This document shows positions 55,679 to 64,000 of a stretch of DNA of 64,000 bases, in pieces (the first letter of the stretch is position 1; each line of letters opens with the position of its first letter). Source of the stretch: Tomitella gaofuii (GTDB taxonomy: Bacteria > Actinomycetota > Actinomycetes > Mycobacteriales > Mycobacteriaceae); contig NZ_CP059900.1 of assembly GCF_014126825.1 (NCBI RefSeq), positions 1,488,001 through 1,552,000 on the forward strand. The letters are read 5' to 3'. Below the pieces are notes generated by a model, which did no database searches, was not told where the DNA came from, and saw only the letters and a program-made list of their open reading frames with translations. Position numbers and translations under genes: made by a program.

Positions 55679-56755
55679 TCAGCCGCCGATGGCGCTCATC
55701 GGCCTGTCCGGCTGGTGGAAGCCGGGGGAGTCGATGCCGTGCCCGGCCTTCTTCGCCCACATCGCAGCGCGCCAGCGGCGGGCGACGGCGTCATCGTCCG
55801 CACCGCCGCGCAGCAGCGCGCGCAGGTCGGACTCCTCGCGTGCGAAGAGGCAATTGCGCACTTGGCCGTCGGCGGTGAGCCGGGTCCGGTCGCAGGAGGC
55901 GCAGAACGGCTCGGTCACCGACGCGATGATGCCGACGGTCGCCGGGCCGCCGTCGACCAGCCACCGCTGTGCCGGGGCGGAACCGCGGTGGGCCGGATCG
56001 GGGGTCAGGCGGAAATGCGCGCCCAGCACCTCGCGGGTCTGCTGCGCCGTCACCATCGTCGACCGGCGCCAGTCGTGGCCCGCATCCAGTGGCATCTGTT
56101 CGATGATCCGCAGCTCGTAGCCGTGCTCCAGGCAGTACTCGAGCAGAGCCGGCGCGTCCTCCGCATTGAGGTCCGGCTTGAGCACCGCGTTGACCTTGAC
56201 GGGGGTCAGGCCGGCATCCCGCGCCGCCCGCAGGCCGGCGAGGGCGTCGTCCAGCCGGTCGCGCCGGGTGATGGCCGCGTACTCCTCGGGGTCGATGGTG
56301 TCGAGTGAGACGTTGACCCGGTCGAGGCCCGCGTCGGCGAGCGCCTGCGCCTTGCGGGCGAGCCCGACGCCGTTCGTGGTCAGTGCCAGTGCGGGGCGCG
56401 GGTCCAGGGCCGCTGCGGCGGCGATGATGTCGACGATGTCGCGGCGCAGCAGTGGCTCACCGCCGGTGAACCGGATCTGCGTGATGCCGAGGTCCCGCGT
56501 GCCGATGCGCAACAGCCGCCCGAGCTCGTCCGCGGTGAGGACCTCGTCCGTGGGCAGCCATTCGAGTCCCTCGGCCGGCATGCAGTACGTGCATCGGAGG
56601 TTGCATCGGTCTGTCAGCGATACGCGCAGGTCCGTGGCGACGCGCCCGAAGGTGTCCGCCAGCGGGCCGTGGGCGAACCGCGCGTCGGCCTCGTCGGGCC
56701 CCGACGGGCCGGCAGCCTTGCCCATGGACGGTAGCCCCAGGTTGACTGCTGTCAT
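55679..56755 (-). CDS. moaA: GTP 3',8-cyclase MoaA
   Basis: A 358-residue radical SAM enzyme that, with MoaC, makes cyclic pyranopterin monophosphate. The SAM cluster Cys are in LTDRCNLRCTYCMP (~52-60). RFTGGEPLLRRDIVDII and LTTNGVGLA follow. The C-terminal second cluster has SVTEPFCASCDRTRLTADGQVRNCLF (C-x2-C-x13-C). The protein ends in SAIGG, the C-terminal Gly-Gly needed for the cyclase. Start ATG 56755 is 143 bp from the divergent modB start. Confidence 0.96.
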   Translation of the reverse strand: MTAVNLGLPSMGKAAGPSGPDEADARFAHGPLADTFGRVATDLRVSLTDRCNLRCTYCMPAEGLEWLPTDEVLTADELGRLLRIGTRDLGITQIRFTGGEPLLRRDIVDIIAAAAALDPRPALALTTNGVGLARKAQALADAGLDRVNVSLDTIDPEEYAAITRRDRLDDALAGLRAARDAGLTPVKVNAVLKPDLNAEDAPALLEYCLEHGYELRIIEQMPLDAGHDWRRSTMVTAQQTREVLGAHFRLTPDPAHRGSAPAQRWLVDGGPATVGIIASVTEPFCASCDRTRLTADGQVRNCLFAREESDLRALLRGGADDDAVARRWRAAMWAKKAGHGIDSPGFHQPDRPMSAIGG

Positions 56756-56886
56756 ACGACCACCCTATCCGCCATCGGCGCCGCGTCGAGCCGTGAACCG
56801 TGGATAAGTCGCCGTCCGGGCGGCGGGCAGCGTCGGTGCCGCGCATCGAAACGCATATGCCAGCATGCAGCGACGAAAAAGACGCA

Positions 56887-56901
56887 TATGATGTGCGAAT
56901 G
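56887..56901 (+). promoter_or_regulatory. Candidate leaderless modB promoter (TATGAT -10)
   Basis: TATGAT at 56887-56892 is six bases before the ATG at 56899, the usual distance from -10 to the transcription start, and no ribosome-binding site is present. A nine-base direct repeat ACGCATATG occurs at 56851-56859 and 56882-56890 in the moaA-modB divergent region. The second copy overlaps the -10, so it could be an operator. Confidence 0.5.
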
Positions 56902-57762
56902 CTGCGGACGTGGACCGGGACCCGGCGGCGAAACGCCGTCGCCGCACCCGGGTGGCTGTTCCTGCCCGCCGCGGTCGGGGTCCTCGTCATCGGACTGCCC
57001 ATCGCGGGACTCGCGGCGACGGTGCCGTGGGACCGGTTCCTGCGCCTGATCTCGTCGCCGTCGTCTCTCACGGCCCTGCGCCTGAGTCTGCAGACCGCGG
57101 CGGCCGCCACGGTGATCGTGGTGGTACTGGGCGTGCCGATGGCGATCCTCCTGTCCCGGTCCGCAGGGCGCTGGGTGCGGCCGGTGCGGGCGGTGGTGCT
57201 CGTCCCCTTGGTCCTTCCCCCGGTGGTGGGCGGCCTCGCGTTGCTCTACACCTTCGGCCGGAGCGGCATCGCGGGGGAGCGGCTGCAGGCGCTGGGCATC
57301 GACATCGCCTTCTCCACCACCGCGGTCGTGCTGGCCCAGGTGTTCGTGTCCCTCCCGTTCCTTGTGTTGAGCCTGGAGGGCGCGCTTCGAGGCATGGACA
57401 CGCGCTACGAGGCGGTGGCGTCGACGCTGGGGGCCCGCCCGGGCCGCGTGCTCCGCAAGATCACGCTGCCGATGGTGCTGCCCGGGCTGGTCTCCGGCGT
57501 CGTCCTGGCGTTCGCGCGGTCGCTGGGGGAGTTCGGCGCGACGATCACCTTCGCGGGCAGCCTGCAGGGGCGGACCCGTACGCTGCCCCTGGAGATCTAC
57601 TTGCAGCGTGTGGACGATCCGGACGCGGCGGTGGCCCTGTCGATGGTGCTCATCGTCGTGGCGGTGGTCGTCGTCGTCGCGATTCACGGCCGGGATGCCG
57701 CGGGACTCGCCCGGCGCAGGGGGCTCGTGAGGAGTCGGTCGCGTGAGGAGCCGGCCGCATGA
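56899..57762 (+). CDS. modB: Molybdate ABC transporter permease ModB
   Basis: A 287-residue permease with about six membrane segments. The binding-protein-dependent transport signature is [27 protein letters not shown] (~172-198). [26 protein letters not shown] is the highly conserved ModB/CysT segment facing the substrate path. ATG 56899 is preferred to an earlier in-frame ATG at 56800, which would add 33 hydrophilic residues before the first helix. It overlaps modC by 4 bp (ATGA). The expected binding protein gene modA is not in the window. Confidence 0.92.
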   Translation: MLRTWTGTRRRNAVAAPGWLFLPAAVGVLVIGLPIAGLAATVPWDRFLRLISSPSSLTALRLSLQTAAAATVIVVVLGVPMAILLSRSAGRWVRPVRAVVLVPLVLPPVVGGLALLYTFGRSGIAGERLQALGIDIAFSTTAVVLAQVFVSLPFLVLSLEGALRGMDTRYEAVASTLGARPGRVLRKITLPMVLPGLVSGVVLAFARSLGEFGATITFAGSLQGRTRTLPLEIYLQRVDDPDAAVALSMVLIVVAVVVVVAIHGRDAAGLARRRGLVRSRSREEPAA

Positions 57763-59073
57763 GGAATGACGGGAGCGTGGGCGTGTCCGGAATCGGAGAG
57801 CGGGACGGGGGTGCGGACGCCGGCGGCGCGCCGTGGCTGTCGGTCGAGGCGACGGTGATCGAGCGGGGATTCGCCGTGTCCCTGCGCCTCGCGCCGGGCG
57901 AGGTGGTCGCGGTGCTCGGCCCCAACGGGGCCGGCAAGTCGACGTTGCTTTCGGTGATCGCAGGCCTGGTGCACCCGGACTCGGGGCGCGTCCGTGCGGG
58001 CGACCGTGTGCTGCTCGACACGGAGGCGGGAACGGACGTACCCGTGGCCCGGCGCAGGGTGGGTTTGCTGGCGCAGGATTCGCTGCTGTTCGGCAGCCTG
58101 TCGGCGGCGGAGAACGTCGAGTTCGGCCCCCGCAGCCAGGGCCTGGGCAGGCAGGAGTCCGCAGAGACGGCGCGTCGCTGGTTGGCGGAGGTCGGTGCCG
58201 CGGACCTGGCGGCACGCAAGCCGCGGAAACTCTCCGGCGGTCAGGCGCAGCGCGTGGCCATCGCCCGGGCGCTCGCCGCAGGACCGGAGGTGCTGCTGCT
58301 GGACGAGCCGATGGGGTCGCTCGACGTGGCGGTCGCCGCACAGGTGCGGTCGATGCTGCGGCGTGTGCTGCACGACCGCGCGGCCGCGACGGGCGGGCGT
58401 AGCGCGGCCCTCATCGTCACGCACGACGTGGTCGACGCGCTGACGCTGGCGGACAGGATCATCGTGCTCGACAACGGGACCGTCGTCGACGACGGTCCCG
58501 TCGAACAGGTGCTGCGGTCGCCGCGGAGCCCGTTCGCCGCCGACCTCGCCGGCACCAACATGGTGTCGGGGCGCGCGGTCGACGCCGTCGACGCGGCGCC
58601 GGCCTCGGCCGGGACCGGTGCGGCAGGTCGCGCCGGCGGTCGGTTCCGCCGGCCGTGGCCGGGCGGCCCGGCCCGAAGGCGCGCCGACCGCGAGGCAGGG
58701 TTCCGCGCCCGCGGCCGTGGAGCGCGACGCGCCGTCGTCCCCGGCGGCGATCCGCACAGTCTCCGACGCACAGGTGCGGGGCGCCACGCTGCATCAGCTG
58801 GCGGCGGGCGAGCCCGCGGTGGCGGTGTTCCCGCCCCGGGCGGTCGCGGTGTACCGCACGGCGCCGCAGGGTAGCCCGCGCAATGTGTTCCCGGTGCGCG
58901 TGACCGCGGTGGAGGCCCGCGGCGACGCGATCCGCGTGCGCGCGTCCGGTGGTCCGGACATCCCTCTGATGGCGGAGATGACCGCGACGGCGGCCCGGGA
59001 ACTGGGCATCGCCGCCGGCGACGAGGCCGTGTTCGTGGTCAAGGCCTCGGAGGTGCGGGTGTACCCCGGCTAG
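57759..59073 (+). CDS. modC: Molybdate ABC transporter ATPase ModC, TOBE domain out of frame
   Basis: ATPase subunit of the molybdate importer. The ATPase domain is complete in the first frame: Walker [18 protein letters not shown] (~50), signature [16 protein letters not shown] (~150), Walker [13 protein letters not shown] (~172) and the switch His in [10 protein letters not shown] (~206). That frame stops at 58874 with a low-complexity tail. The molybdate-binding TOBE domain ([20 protein letters not shown] to [15 protein letters not shown]) is one base out of frame and ends at 59073. An extra base near 58565-58640 explains this. It is either a sequencing error or a true loss of the regulatory domain. 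Confidence 0.9.
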
Positions 59074-59088
59074 GGAGGCGGCGGCCGG

Positions 59089-59376
59089 TCAGGCGCGTCG
59101 TCTGCGGCCCGACGCGAGGGCGCCGACGACCCCGACGATCATGCCGAGGGGGCAGAGCATGGCGGCGAAGTAGAAGTAGGTGCTCAGGTGCGCGTGGAAG
59201 ATCGGCGCGGCGAACGAGACCACGATCGCGACCAGACCGACGGCGAACAGCACGACGCCGAGCCGGATGATCGCCGTCGAGACCGGGTGGCCGACGGTGC
59301 CGGGTGCCGGCGCGGTGCCGGTCTCGGCCGTGGTGCCGGGTCGTGCGGTACTGGCGGGGGTCGGTACGTCGCTCAC
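59089..59376 (-). CDS. Small two-helix membrane protein, Rv0870c-like
   Basis: A 95-residue protein. An Ala/Thr/Pro-rich N-terminus (~1-30) precedes two hydrophobic helices, IIRLGVVLFAVGLVAIVVSFAAPIF and YFYFAAMLCPLGMIVGVVGAL. They are joined by a short His-containing loop, and the end is basic (SGRRRR). The arrangement suggests a small integral membrane protein of unknown role. Start GTG 59376 begins VSDVPTPAS. Its position, divergent from cspB, matches Rv0870c. It converges with modC 15 bp away. Confidence 0.75.
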   Translation of the reverse strand: MSDVPTPASTARPGTTAETGTAPAPGTVGHPVSTAIIRLGVVLFAVGLVAIVVSFAAPIFHAHLSTYFYFAAMLCPLGMIVGVVGALASGRRRRA

Positions 59377-59707
59377 CTGTACCACGGTAGCGCGTCGGCG
59401 CGGCGTGCAGGCCGCCGACCGTGCGTGCGGTGCTCGCGCGGGCGGCCGTCGAAACAAGGAACGGCGGCGCCGGTCGGGCACGGCGCGGGGCGTGCGGCAT
59501 CGGGGGTAGTGTCGGTGGCAGGACGCGTCCTGCGGTGTGCGGGGCGCGTCAGTCGTGCGGGCGGCGTGCGCCCGCACGATGCGTGAAGCTCCCCGCGGCG
59601 GGTCCGGCAGGTCCCGCGGTGCGGGTCTGCGAGCACAATGGCGGTGGATCGAGCACGGCGACGGTCTTCGCGCAGTCGCGTTCTTTCGCTTCGAGAGGGT
59701 GAACACG
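59377..59707. other. Non-coding divergent region upstream of cspB
   Basis: 331 bp with no convincing gene. It holds a perfect 12-bp palindrome AGGACGCGTCCT at 59521-59532. It also holds a perfect 10-bp hairpin, CGTGCGGGCG at 59555-59564 with its complement at 59570-59579. Near the end is a GAGAGGG ribosome-binding site about 8 bases before the cspB GTG. A long structured 5' leader is common for cold-shock genes, but no known thermosensor motif is recognised. Confidence 0.5.
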
Positions 59708-60118
59708 GTGCCGACGGGCAAAGTGAAGTGGTACGACAACGCGAAGGGCTTCGGTTTCCTCGCACAGGACTCGGGGGAGGACGTCTACGTCCGGTCGGGC
59801 GCGTTGCCCGACGGGGTCGAGTCGCTCAAGGCAGGTCAGCGGGTCGAATTCGACATGGCGACGGGGCGGCGCGGACCGCAGGCGCTGCGCGTGCAGGTTC
59901 TCGAGCCGGCGCCGTCGGTGCGCCGCGGACGGCAGTCCCGCCGCGACGCCGCGCACCGGCGTTCCCCCGACGAGCTGCACGGGATGGTCGAGGACATGAT
60001 CACCCTGCTCGAGGCGACGGTGCAGCCCGATCTGCGCAAGGGGCGGTATCCGGACCGCAAGACGGCACAGCGGATCTCCGAGGTGGTGAGGGCGGTCGCG
60101 CGCGAGTTGGACGCGTGA
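59708..60118 (+). CDS. cspB: Cold-shock domain protein CspB with conserved C-terminal extension
   Basis: A 136-residue RNA-binding protein. The cold-shock domain (~1-66) has [18 protein letters not shown] (RNP-1-like GFGF), [10 protein letters not shown] (RNP-2 region) and AGQRVEF. The C-terminal extension [20 protein letters not shown] through [20 protein letters not shown] is very like that of M. tuberculosis CspB (Rv0871), longer than the ~67-residue classic Csp. It probably acts as an RNA chaperone. The start is GTG 59708. Confidence 0.94.
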   Translation: MPTGKVKWYDNAKGFGFLAQDSGEDVYVRSGALPDGVESLKAGQRVEFDMATGRRGPQALRVQVLEPAPSVRRGRQSRRDAAHRRSPDELHGMVEDMITLLEATVQPDLRKGRYPDRKTAQRISEVVRAVARELDA

Positions 60119-60150
60119 TCGCCGCACGCCGACTCGAGCCGGTGCGCAGC

Positions 60151-60182
60151 GGAGCGGCCGGGCCCGCCCGCCCGGCCGCTCC
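60151..60182. terminator. Bidirectional terminator between cspB and the DUF2771 gene
   Basis: Perfect 13-bp stem: GGAGCGGCCGGGC at 60151-60163 and its complement at 60170-60182, with a six-base loop. It lies in the 83-bp gap between convergent genes. Confidence 0.75.
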
Positions 60183-60201
60183 CTCACTCACAAGAGAGCG
60201 A

Positions 60202-60783
60202 TCAGCGGGTCTTGATGGACCACGTCGCGTGGTCGATGTAGGTGACGTCGCCGGTCGCCTGGTCGATGATGCCGGTGGGGAGGGTGATCTCGACGCCGGC
60301 GAGAACGTTGCCGTCCGGATTCACCGGCGGCACGGTGACGCTATGGGTGCTGCCGGGAGTGAAGATCTGCTCGTCCGGGATCAGTGACCCCACCCCGCCG
60401 TCCACGACGCCGGGGTCGACGTAATAGCGCTTCAGGCTCCACGGGGCGTTCGCGATGGCGTCGGGGACATCGATGACCAGCGGGGTGCCCTCGGCCACGG
60501 GGATGTCGGCCGTCTCGCCGGGAGGATCGCACTCGGTGGGCGTCTGCGGGTCGCACCATTCGAAGGGCTCCACCTTCACGGTGCGGTCACCGGCTGTGGC
60601 TGTGACCACGGGGCGTTCGACCGTGTCGTCGGAGACGATGGCCACGATGAGGAATGTGACACCCACGACGGCGGCCACGGCGACGACCGCGACGAGGCTG
60701 CGCAGGATCAGCCGGGTGCGGCGGCTGCGGACCCGGCGCGGGCGCTTCGTGCTCCGGCGCTTGCGTGCGTCGGTTGTGCTCAC
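60202..60783 (-). CDS. DUF2771 family membrane-anchored exported protein
   Basis: A 193-residue protein. A strongly basic N-terminus (RKRRSTKRPRRVRSRRTR) precedes one membrane helix, SLVAVVAVAAVVGVTFLIVAIV (~30-51), so the rest lies outside the membrane. The outer domain has two Cys (EWCDPQTPTECDPP) likely disulfide-bonded, then ETADIPVAEGTPLVIDVPDAIANAPWSLKR, typical of DUF2771. The function is unknown, but the family is confined to mycolic-acid actinobacteria. It follows the MFS-like gene on the same strand, in Rv0875c-Rv0876c order. Confidence 0.85.
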   Translation of the reverse strand: MSTTDARKRRSTKRPRRVRSRRTRLILRSLVAVVAVAAVVGVTFLIVAIVSDDTVERPVVTATAGDRTVKVEPFEWCDPQTPTECDPPGETADIPVAEGTPLVIDVPDAIANAPWSLKRYYVDPGVVDGGVGSLIPDEQIFTPGSTHSVTVPPVNPDGNVLAGVEITLPTGIIDQATGDVTYIDHATWSIKTR

Positions 60784-60925
60784 CTGGTGCTCCTCAATAT
60801 CTGCGTCGCCGGTTCTTCCCGGCGTTCGGGCCGCCCATCGTGCACGGCCTGTCCGTCCTGCGAAACGCGCCCGTTCTGCGTCGGGCGTCCGTCGTCCGAT
60901 GCCCGCCCGGGGCCGGAGATCCGGA

Positions 60926-62899
60926 TCAGCCCGCGGGCGATGACCGTGACCCGTCGGCTGCGACCTCGGGCGCGACGGTGTCGGGCCTGCGGCCCCGGAA
61001 GGCGGGGATCACCGACCTGCCCTGCGATATGAGCACGGTCTGGATCAGCCCCACGCCCAGGATGCACGAGATCACCGTGAACCCTATCCAGTAGTCGGTG
61101 GGCAGCAGCACGCCGAGGGCGCCGCCGAGGACCCAGCTGAGCTGGAGGATCGTCTCCGAACGCCCGAAGGCCGAGGCCCGGGACCGGTCGGGGAGGTCCT
61201 GCTGGATCGCGGCGTCGAGCGAAACCTTGGCCAGCGCGCTGGCGATGTTGCCGAGCAGCGCGGCCAGCGCCACGGTCGCGAGCACATGCGTGCCGGCCGC
61301 GAAGGCCGCGGCGATGAATGCGGCCGCGGTGCACCAGAGCACGACAGTCGCGGGCTTACGCAGTGTGAGCCGTGCGCCCGCCGCGTTGCCCGCGACGTTG
61401 CCGGCGCCGGCGGCGACCGCGATCATCCCCGTGAGTATCAGGCCCAGCAGGCCTTCCTCGTCGGCGTGCGCCTTGGCGACGAACGGGATGTACAGGAACA
61501 GGAAACCGATGAGGACCTTGATCGTGCCGGTTCCCCACAGCCCGGTGAGGATGTTGTGGCCCAACGGCTGGCGCAGGGTGGAGGACGCGGACCTGCCGCG
61601 TCCGAAGCGGCGGCGTCGCGTGCCGTCGCGTGCCGTCGCGCCGGGCCGGCCTTCCAGGTCGGGTGCGGCGGCGGGGGCGGGTGTGCCGTGGTAGGTGAAG
61701 GTGGTGGCGATCTCGCCCTCGGTGACCTCCACCCACGCGGGGATGCGCATGCTCAGGTACGCGCCGCCGAGGGCGAACACCGCCGTGAGCCACAGCGCGC
61801 CCGACGACCCGGTCGCGAACGCCACGATCCCGGCGATCGCGCCCGCGACCGTGGTGCCGCCCACCAGGCCGAAGATCTGCAGCCGGGAGTTGACGCGCAC
61901 CAGGTCCATGTCCGGGGGCAGGAGGCGCGGCGTGACGGCGGATTTGAGGACGGAGAACGACTTGCTCATCACCAGCATGCCGAGGGCGGCCGGGTAGAGC
62001 ACCCACGAGTCGAAGTTGAGCGCGAGGATGATCGCGAGCACCACCCGCACCCCGTAGGAGGAGGCGAGCGCGATGCGGCGTCCGCGCTGGATCCGGTCCA
62101 GTGCGGGGCCGATCAACGGCGCGATGACGGCGAACGGGGCCAACGTCACCAGCAGGTACAGGGCCACCTTGGTCTTCGACTCGCCGGTGGCCGCGGAGAA
62201 GAACAGCGTGTTCGCCAGGGCCACTGTCAACGCCGCGTCACAGGCGAAGTTGGCCATGTACGCCCAGATGAGGGCGGTGAGTCCGGATTTGTCCGCGCCG
62301 TCCGCGCTGGCCGCGCGGCGCACGGAGGCGATCCCCTGGGCGGTGAGCTGGCGGCTGCGCATGGCCGCCACACGGGTGACGGTGATCTTGCGCGGCAGGC
62401 CCCCGCCGCGCCGTCCGCCGCGGGCGCCGCCCTGCCGGTCCCGGTCCGCGTCGTCGGTGGAACCGTCCGCGTGCGGCGCGCGGACCTCGTCGGCGTCGCC
62501 CGGCGTGTCGGGGGCGTCGAATGCGCGGGTGCGTCCTGCCGCGTCGTCTCCGCGCAGTGGCGGGAGAGGCGGGCGGCGCGGCGGGTCCTGACGGTGGGGT
62601 CGGGGCGCGCGGTGGGGGAGTCCAGGATGCCCATCGTGGGTGCCGGGATCGTCCCCGCGGGCGCCGTGCGCACCGTCCCCCGAGTACGGGTCGGGGTGGG
62701 TCGGGTAATTCGCCATCCCCGGGTGGCGGGGCGCGGAGGGCGTGTACGGGATGTACTCCGTACCGTCGGGGGTGCCGACACTCCGCCCGTCGAGCGGCGT
62801 GTGCGGGTATGCGGTGTCACCGTGGCCGTCCGGGCCGCCGTCGCGTGGCGGTCGCCTGTGCGGCCACCCGGGCCGGTGGCGTGGATCGTCTTCGGTCAC
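60926..62899 (-). CDS. MFS-like multi-pass membrane protein, Rv0876c family
   Basis: A 657-residue protein. The first ~180 residues are a hydrophilic Pro/Asp/His/Arg-rich tail. A conserved boundary, RKITVTRVAAMRSRQLTAQGI, follows, then about 10-12 membrane helices. The loop segment ALDRIQRGRRIALASSYGVRV resembles the MFS loop 2-3 motif, and DRSRASAFGRSETILQLSWVLGGALGVLLP lies in the second half. The transported substrate is unknown. The start is probably GTG 62899. The disordered N-terminus is longer than in the 548-residue mycobacterial homolog. It diverges from the DUF3027 gene. Confidence 0.85.
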   Translation of the reverse strand: MTEDDPRHRPGWPHRRPPRDGGPDGHGDTAYPHTPLDGRSVGTPDGTEYIPYTPSAPRHPGMANYPTHPDPYSGDGAHGARGDDPGTHDGHPGLPHRAPRPHRQDPPRRPPLPPLRGDDAAGRTRAFDAPDTPGDADEVRAPHADGSTDDADRDRQGGARGGRRGGGLPRKITVTRVAAMRSRQLTAQGIASVRRAASADGADKSGLTALIWAYMANFACDAALTVALANTLFFSAATGESKTKVALYLLVTLAPFAVIAPLIGPALDRIQRGRRIALASSYGVRVVLAIILALNFDSWVLYPAALGMLVMSKSFSVLKSAVTPRLLPPDMDLVRVNSRLQIFGLVGGTTVAGAIAGIVAFATGSSGALWLTAVFALGGAYLSMRIPAWVEVTEGEIATTFTYHGTPAPAAAPDLEGRPGATARDGTRRRRFGRGRSASSTLRQPLGHNILTGLWGTGTIKVLIGFLFLYIPFVAKAHADEEGLLGLILTGMIAVAAGAGNVAGNAAGARLTLRKPATVVLWCTAAAFIAAAFAAGTHVLATVALAALLGNIASALAKVSLDAAIQQDLPDRSRASAFGRSETILQLSWVLGGALGVLLPTDYWIGFTVISCILGVGLIQTVLISQGRSVIPAFRGRRPDTVAPEVAADGSRSSPAG

Positions 62900-63042
62900 G
62901 TGTCGATTCTTCCCCAGACGCGCGCACCGCGCCGACAGGGGCGGCCCGGAATGTCCCCGAATGTGACGGTGCCCACCGCCGTGCGGGGCGGCAGGCGGCG
63001 GCCGCCGTGACGGACTCGGGGCCATACGGCAAAATGGGGGCT

Positions 63043-63921
63043 GTGAATTCCGTCGACTATCCCACTGCAGGTGATCGTGCCGTCGCGGCGTCCGCGGACG
63101 CTGCGGACTCCGCCGCGGCGAACGTGCCGCCCGTGCTCGCGGAGGCGGTCACGCTCGCGCGCGCCGCGGTCGTCGAGCTCGGCGAGGGCGCCGTGGGCGA
63201 GCATCTCGCCACGGTGGGCGAGGACGATGCGTCCGCATCGCACTACTTCGCCGCGGACATCCAGGGATACCGCGGATGGCAGTGGGTTGTGGTGGTCGCG
63301 GCCGCGCCGGATTCGGATGAGGCGACGGTCAGCGAGATCGCACTGCTTCCGGGGGTCGATGCGCTCGTCGCGCCGCAATGGACGCCGTGGGAGGAGCGGG
63401 TGCGTCCCGGCGACCTCGGCCCCGGCGACCTTCTGCCCCCGCCCGCCGACGACCCGCGCCTGGTTCCCGGCTACGTCGCGAACGGCGATCCGGAGATCGA
63501 CGAGGTGGCGTGGGAGGTCGGGCTGGGCCGGCGTCAGGTGATGAGCCGTGAGGGGCGCGATCTCGCCGCGCAGCGCTGGCACGACGGCGACCACGGGCCG
63601 GGCTCGGGGATGGCCAAGGCGGCGCCGGGCACGTGCGACGGGTGCGGCTTCTACCTTCCGCTGGCGGGGGCGCTCCACGGGGAGTTCGGCGTGTGCGGAA
63701 ACGAGTTCGCCGCAGACGGCACGGTGGTGCACGCCCACTACGGCTGCGGTGCGCACTCGGACACCTCGCTGCCCGCCGGCGCCGGCTCACCCGCCTACGA
63801 GCCGTATGACGACGGGGCGCTCGAGTCTGTGACTGTGCAGTCGCCCGGGCAGGCCGACGACGCCGCCCCCGCGTCCGGCGCGGCTCACGGGGTGCCGTCC
63901 ACGGGGACCAGTGACGACTGA
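63043..63921 (+). CDS. DUF3027 family protein, Rv0877-like
   Basis: A 292-residue protein of unknown function. The domain runs from LAEAVTLARAAVVELGEGAVGEH (~27) through HYFAADIQGYRGWQWVVVVAAAP and the VDALVAPQWTPWEERVRPGDL block. A cysteine-rich part follows, GTCDGCGFYLPL and FGVCGNEFAADGTVVHAHYGCGAHSD, which may bind metal. The last ~35 residues are low-complexity. GTG 63043 is chosen because CAAAAT lies seven bases upstream (leaderless expression); an in-frame ATG at 63034 is the alternative. It matches Rv0877 in order. Confidence 0.85.
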   Translation: MNSVDYPTAGDRAVAASADAADSAAANVPPVLAEAVTLARAAVVELGEGAVGEHLATVGEDDASASHYFAADIQGYRGWQWVVVVAAAPDSDEATVSEIALLPGVDALVAPQWTPWEERVRPGDLGPGDLLPPPADDPRLVPGYVANGDPEIDEVAWEVGLGRRQVMSREGRDLAAQRWHDGDHGPGSGMAKAAPGTCDGCGFYLPLAGALHGEFGVCGNEFAADGTVVHAHYGCGAHSDTSLPAGAGSPAYEPYDDGALESVTVQSPGQADDAAPASGAAHGVPSTGTSDD

Positions 63922-64000
63922 CCGCGTAGCGGGTCGCCTGGACGCCCCGCCGGGGAAAGGGGACCCGTTCGATCCGGATGACCCGTTCGACACCGCGGAC
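63911..64000 (+). CDS. 5' end of an unidentified gene, cut by the window end
   Basis: An open frame begins at GTG 63911, overlapping the DUF3027 stop by 11 bp, and reads VTTDRVAGRLDAPPGKGDPF, then Asp/Pro-rich residues to the edge. Only 30 codons are seen, so no family can be named. The overlap and high third-position GC favour a real coupled gene. It could instead start further downstream. Confidence 0.4.
   Translation, partial: MTTDRVAGRLDAPPGKGDPFDPDDPFDTAD

Overview
The window is very GC-rich (roughly 70% or more), gene-dense DNA from a mycolic-acid-type actinobacterium (order Mycobacteriales). The genus cannot be fixed from the sequence alone. The evidence for the lineage is gene order. 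From dapC (28.6 kb) to the end, the genes follow the Mycobacterium tuberculosis block Rv0858c-Rv0877: dapC, fadA, fadB, XPB helicase, helicase-associated protein, Rv0863, moaC, mog, moaE, rpfA, moaD, moaA, small membrane protein, cspB, DUF2771, MFS-like protein, DUF3027. A second block inside it matches Rv2482c-Rv2485c: plsB2, HAD-plsC fusion, WS/DGAT, lipase. Species-specific insertions separate these blocks. LAYOUT. 0-6.3 kb: the 3' part of metE, a DUF2339 membrane protein, a sensor-kinase/response-regulator pair and a DinB-fold protein. 6.3-22.3 kb: a complete mycofactocin locus. mftR diverges from mftA-mftB-mftC-mftD. Then come two NADH:flavin oxidoreductases of the FadH/old-yellow-enzyme type, which flank a transglutaminase-like protein, a small Rpf-type protein and an NTF2-fold protein. 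Next are mftE and mftF, a GAF-type regulator, an aldehyde dehydrogenase and a DUF779 protein. 22.5-28.5 kb: a Tat-exported phospholipase C, a GyrI-like protein, an AraC regulator, an acyl-CoA dehydrogenase and a CaiB/BaiF enzyme. 28.6-36.7 kb: dapC, the fadA-fadB beta-oxidation pair, a 2-oxoglutarate/Fe(II) oxygenase, a GAP-type membrane protein and an acyltransferase-3 protein. 36.8-43.6 kb: a four-gene minus-strand operon for phosphatidate, triacylglycerol and lipase functions. 43.8-48 kb: SRPBCC protein, amidase, Baeyer-Villiger-type monooxygenase and DUF3239. 48-64 kb: XPB helicase pair, molybdenum-cofactor genes, RpfA under a ydaO-type (c-di-AMP) riboswitch, molybdate ABC transporter modBC, cold-shock protein and conserved membrane/unknown proteins. 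HOW THE GENES FIT TOGETHER. MftA is a 34-residue peptide ending in the invariant IDGMCGVY. MftB presents it to the radical-SAM enzyme MftC, MftE trims it, MftD oxidises it and MftF glucosylates it, giving the mycofactocin redox cofactor. The adjacent aldehyde dehydrogenase, DUF779 protein and GAF regulator point to alcohol/aldehyde oxidation as the process served. A 13-bp near-repeat occurs upstream of both mftA and the GAF regulator. The fad genes, acyl-CoA dehydrogenase, CaiB enzyme, PlsB/PlsC, WS/DGAT and lipase form a fatty-acid breakdown and storage neighbourhood. SEQUENCE QUALITY. Six genes (metE, the second OYE-type gene, mftE, mftF, the Rv0862c-like gene and modC) are broken by 1-2 base indels, mostly in G/C runs. 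In every case the protein continues intact in another frame. The simplest reading is assembly or sequencing error rather than six recent pseudogenes, but raw reads are needed to decide.
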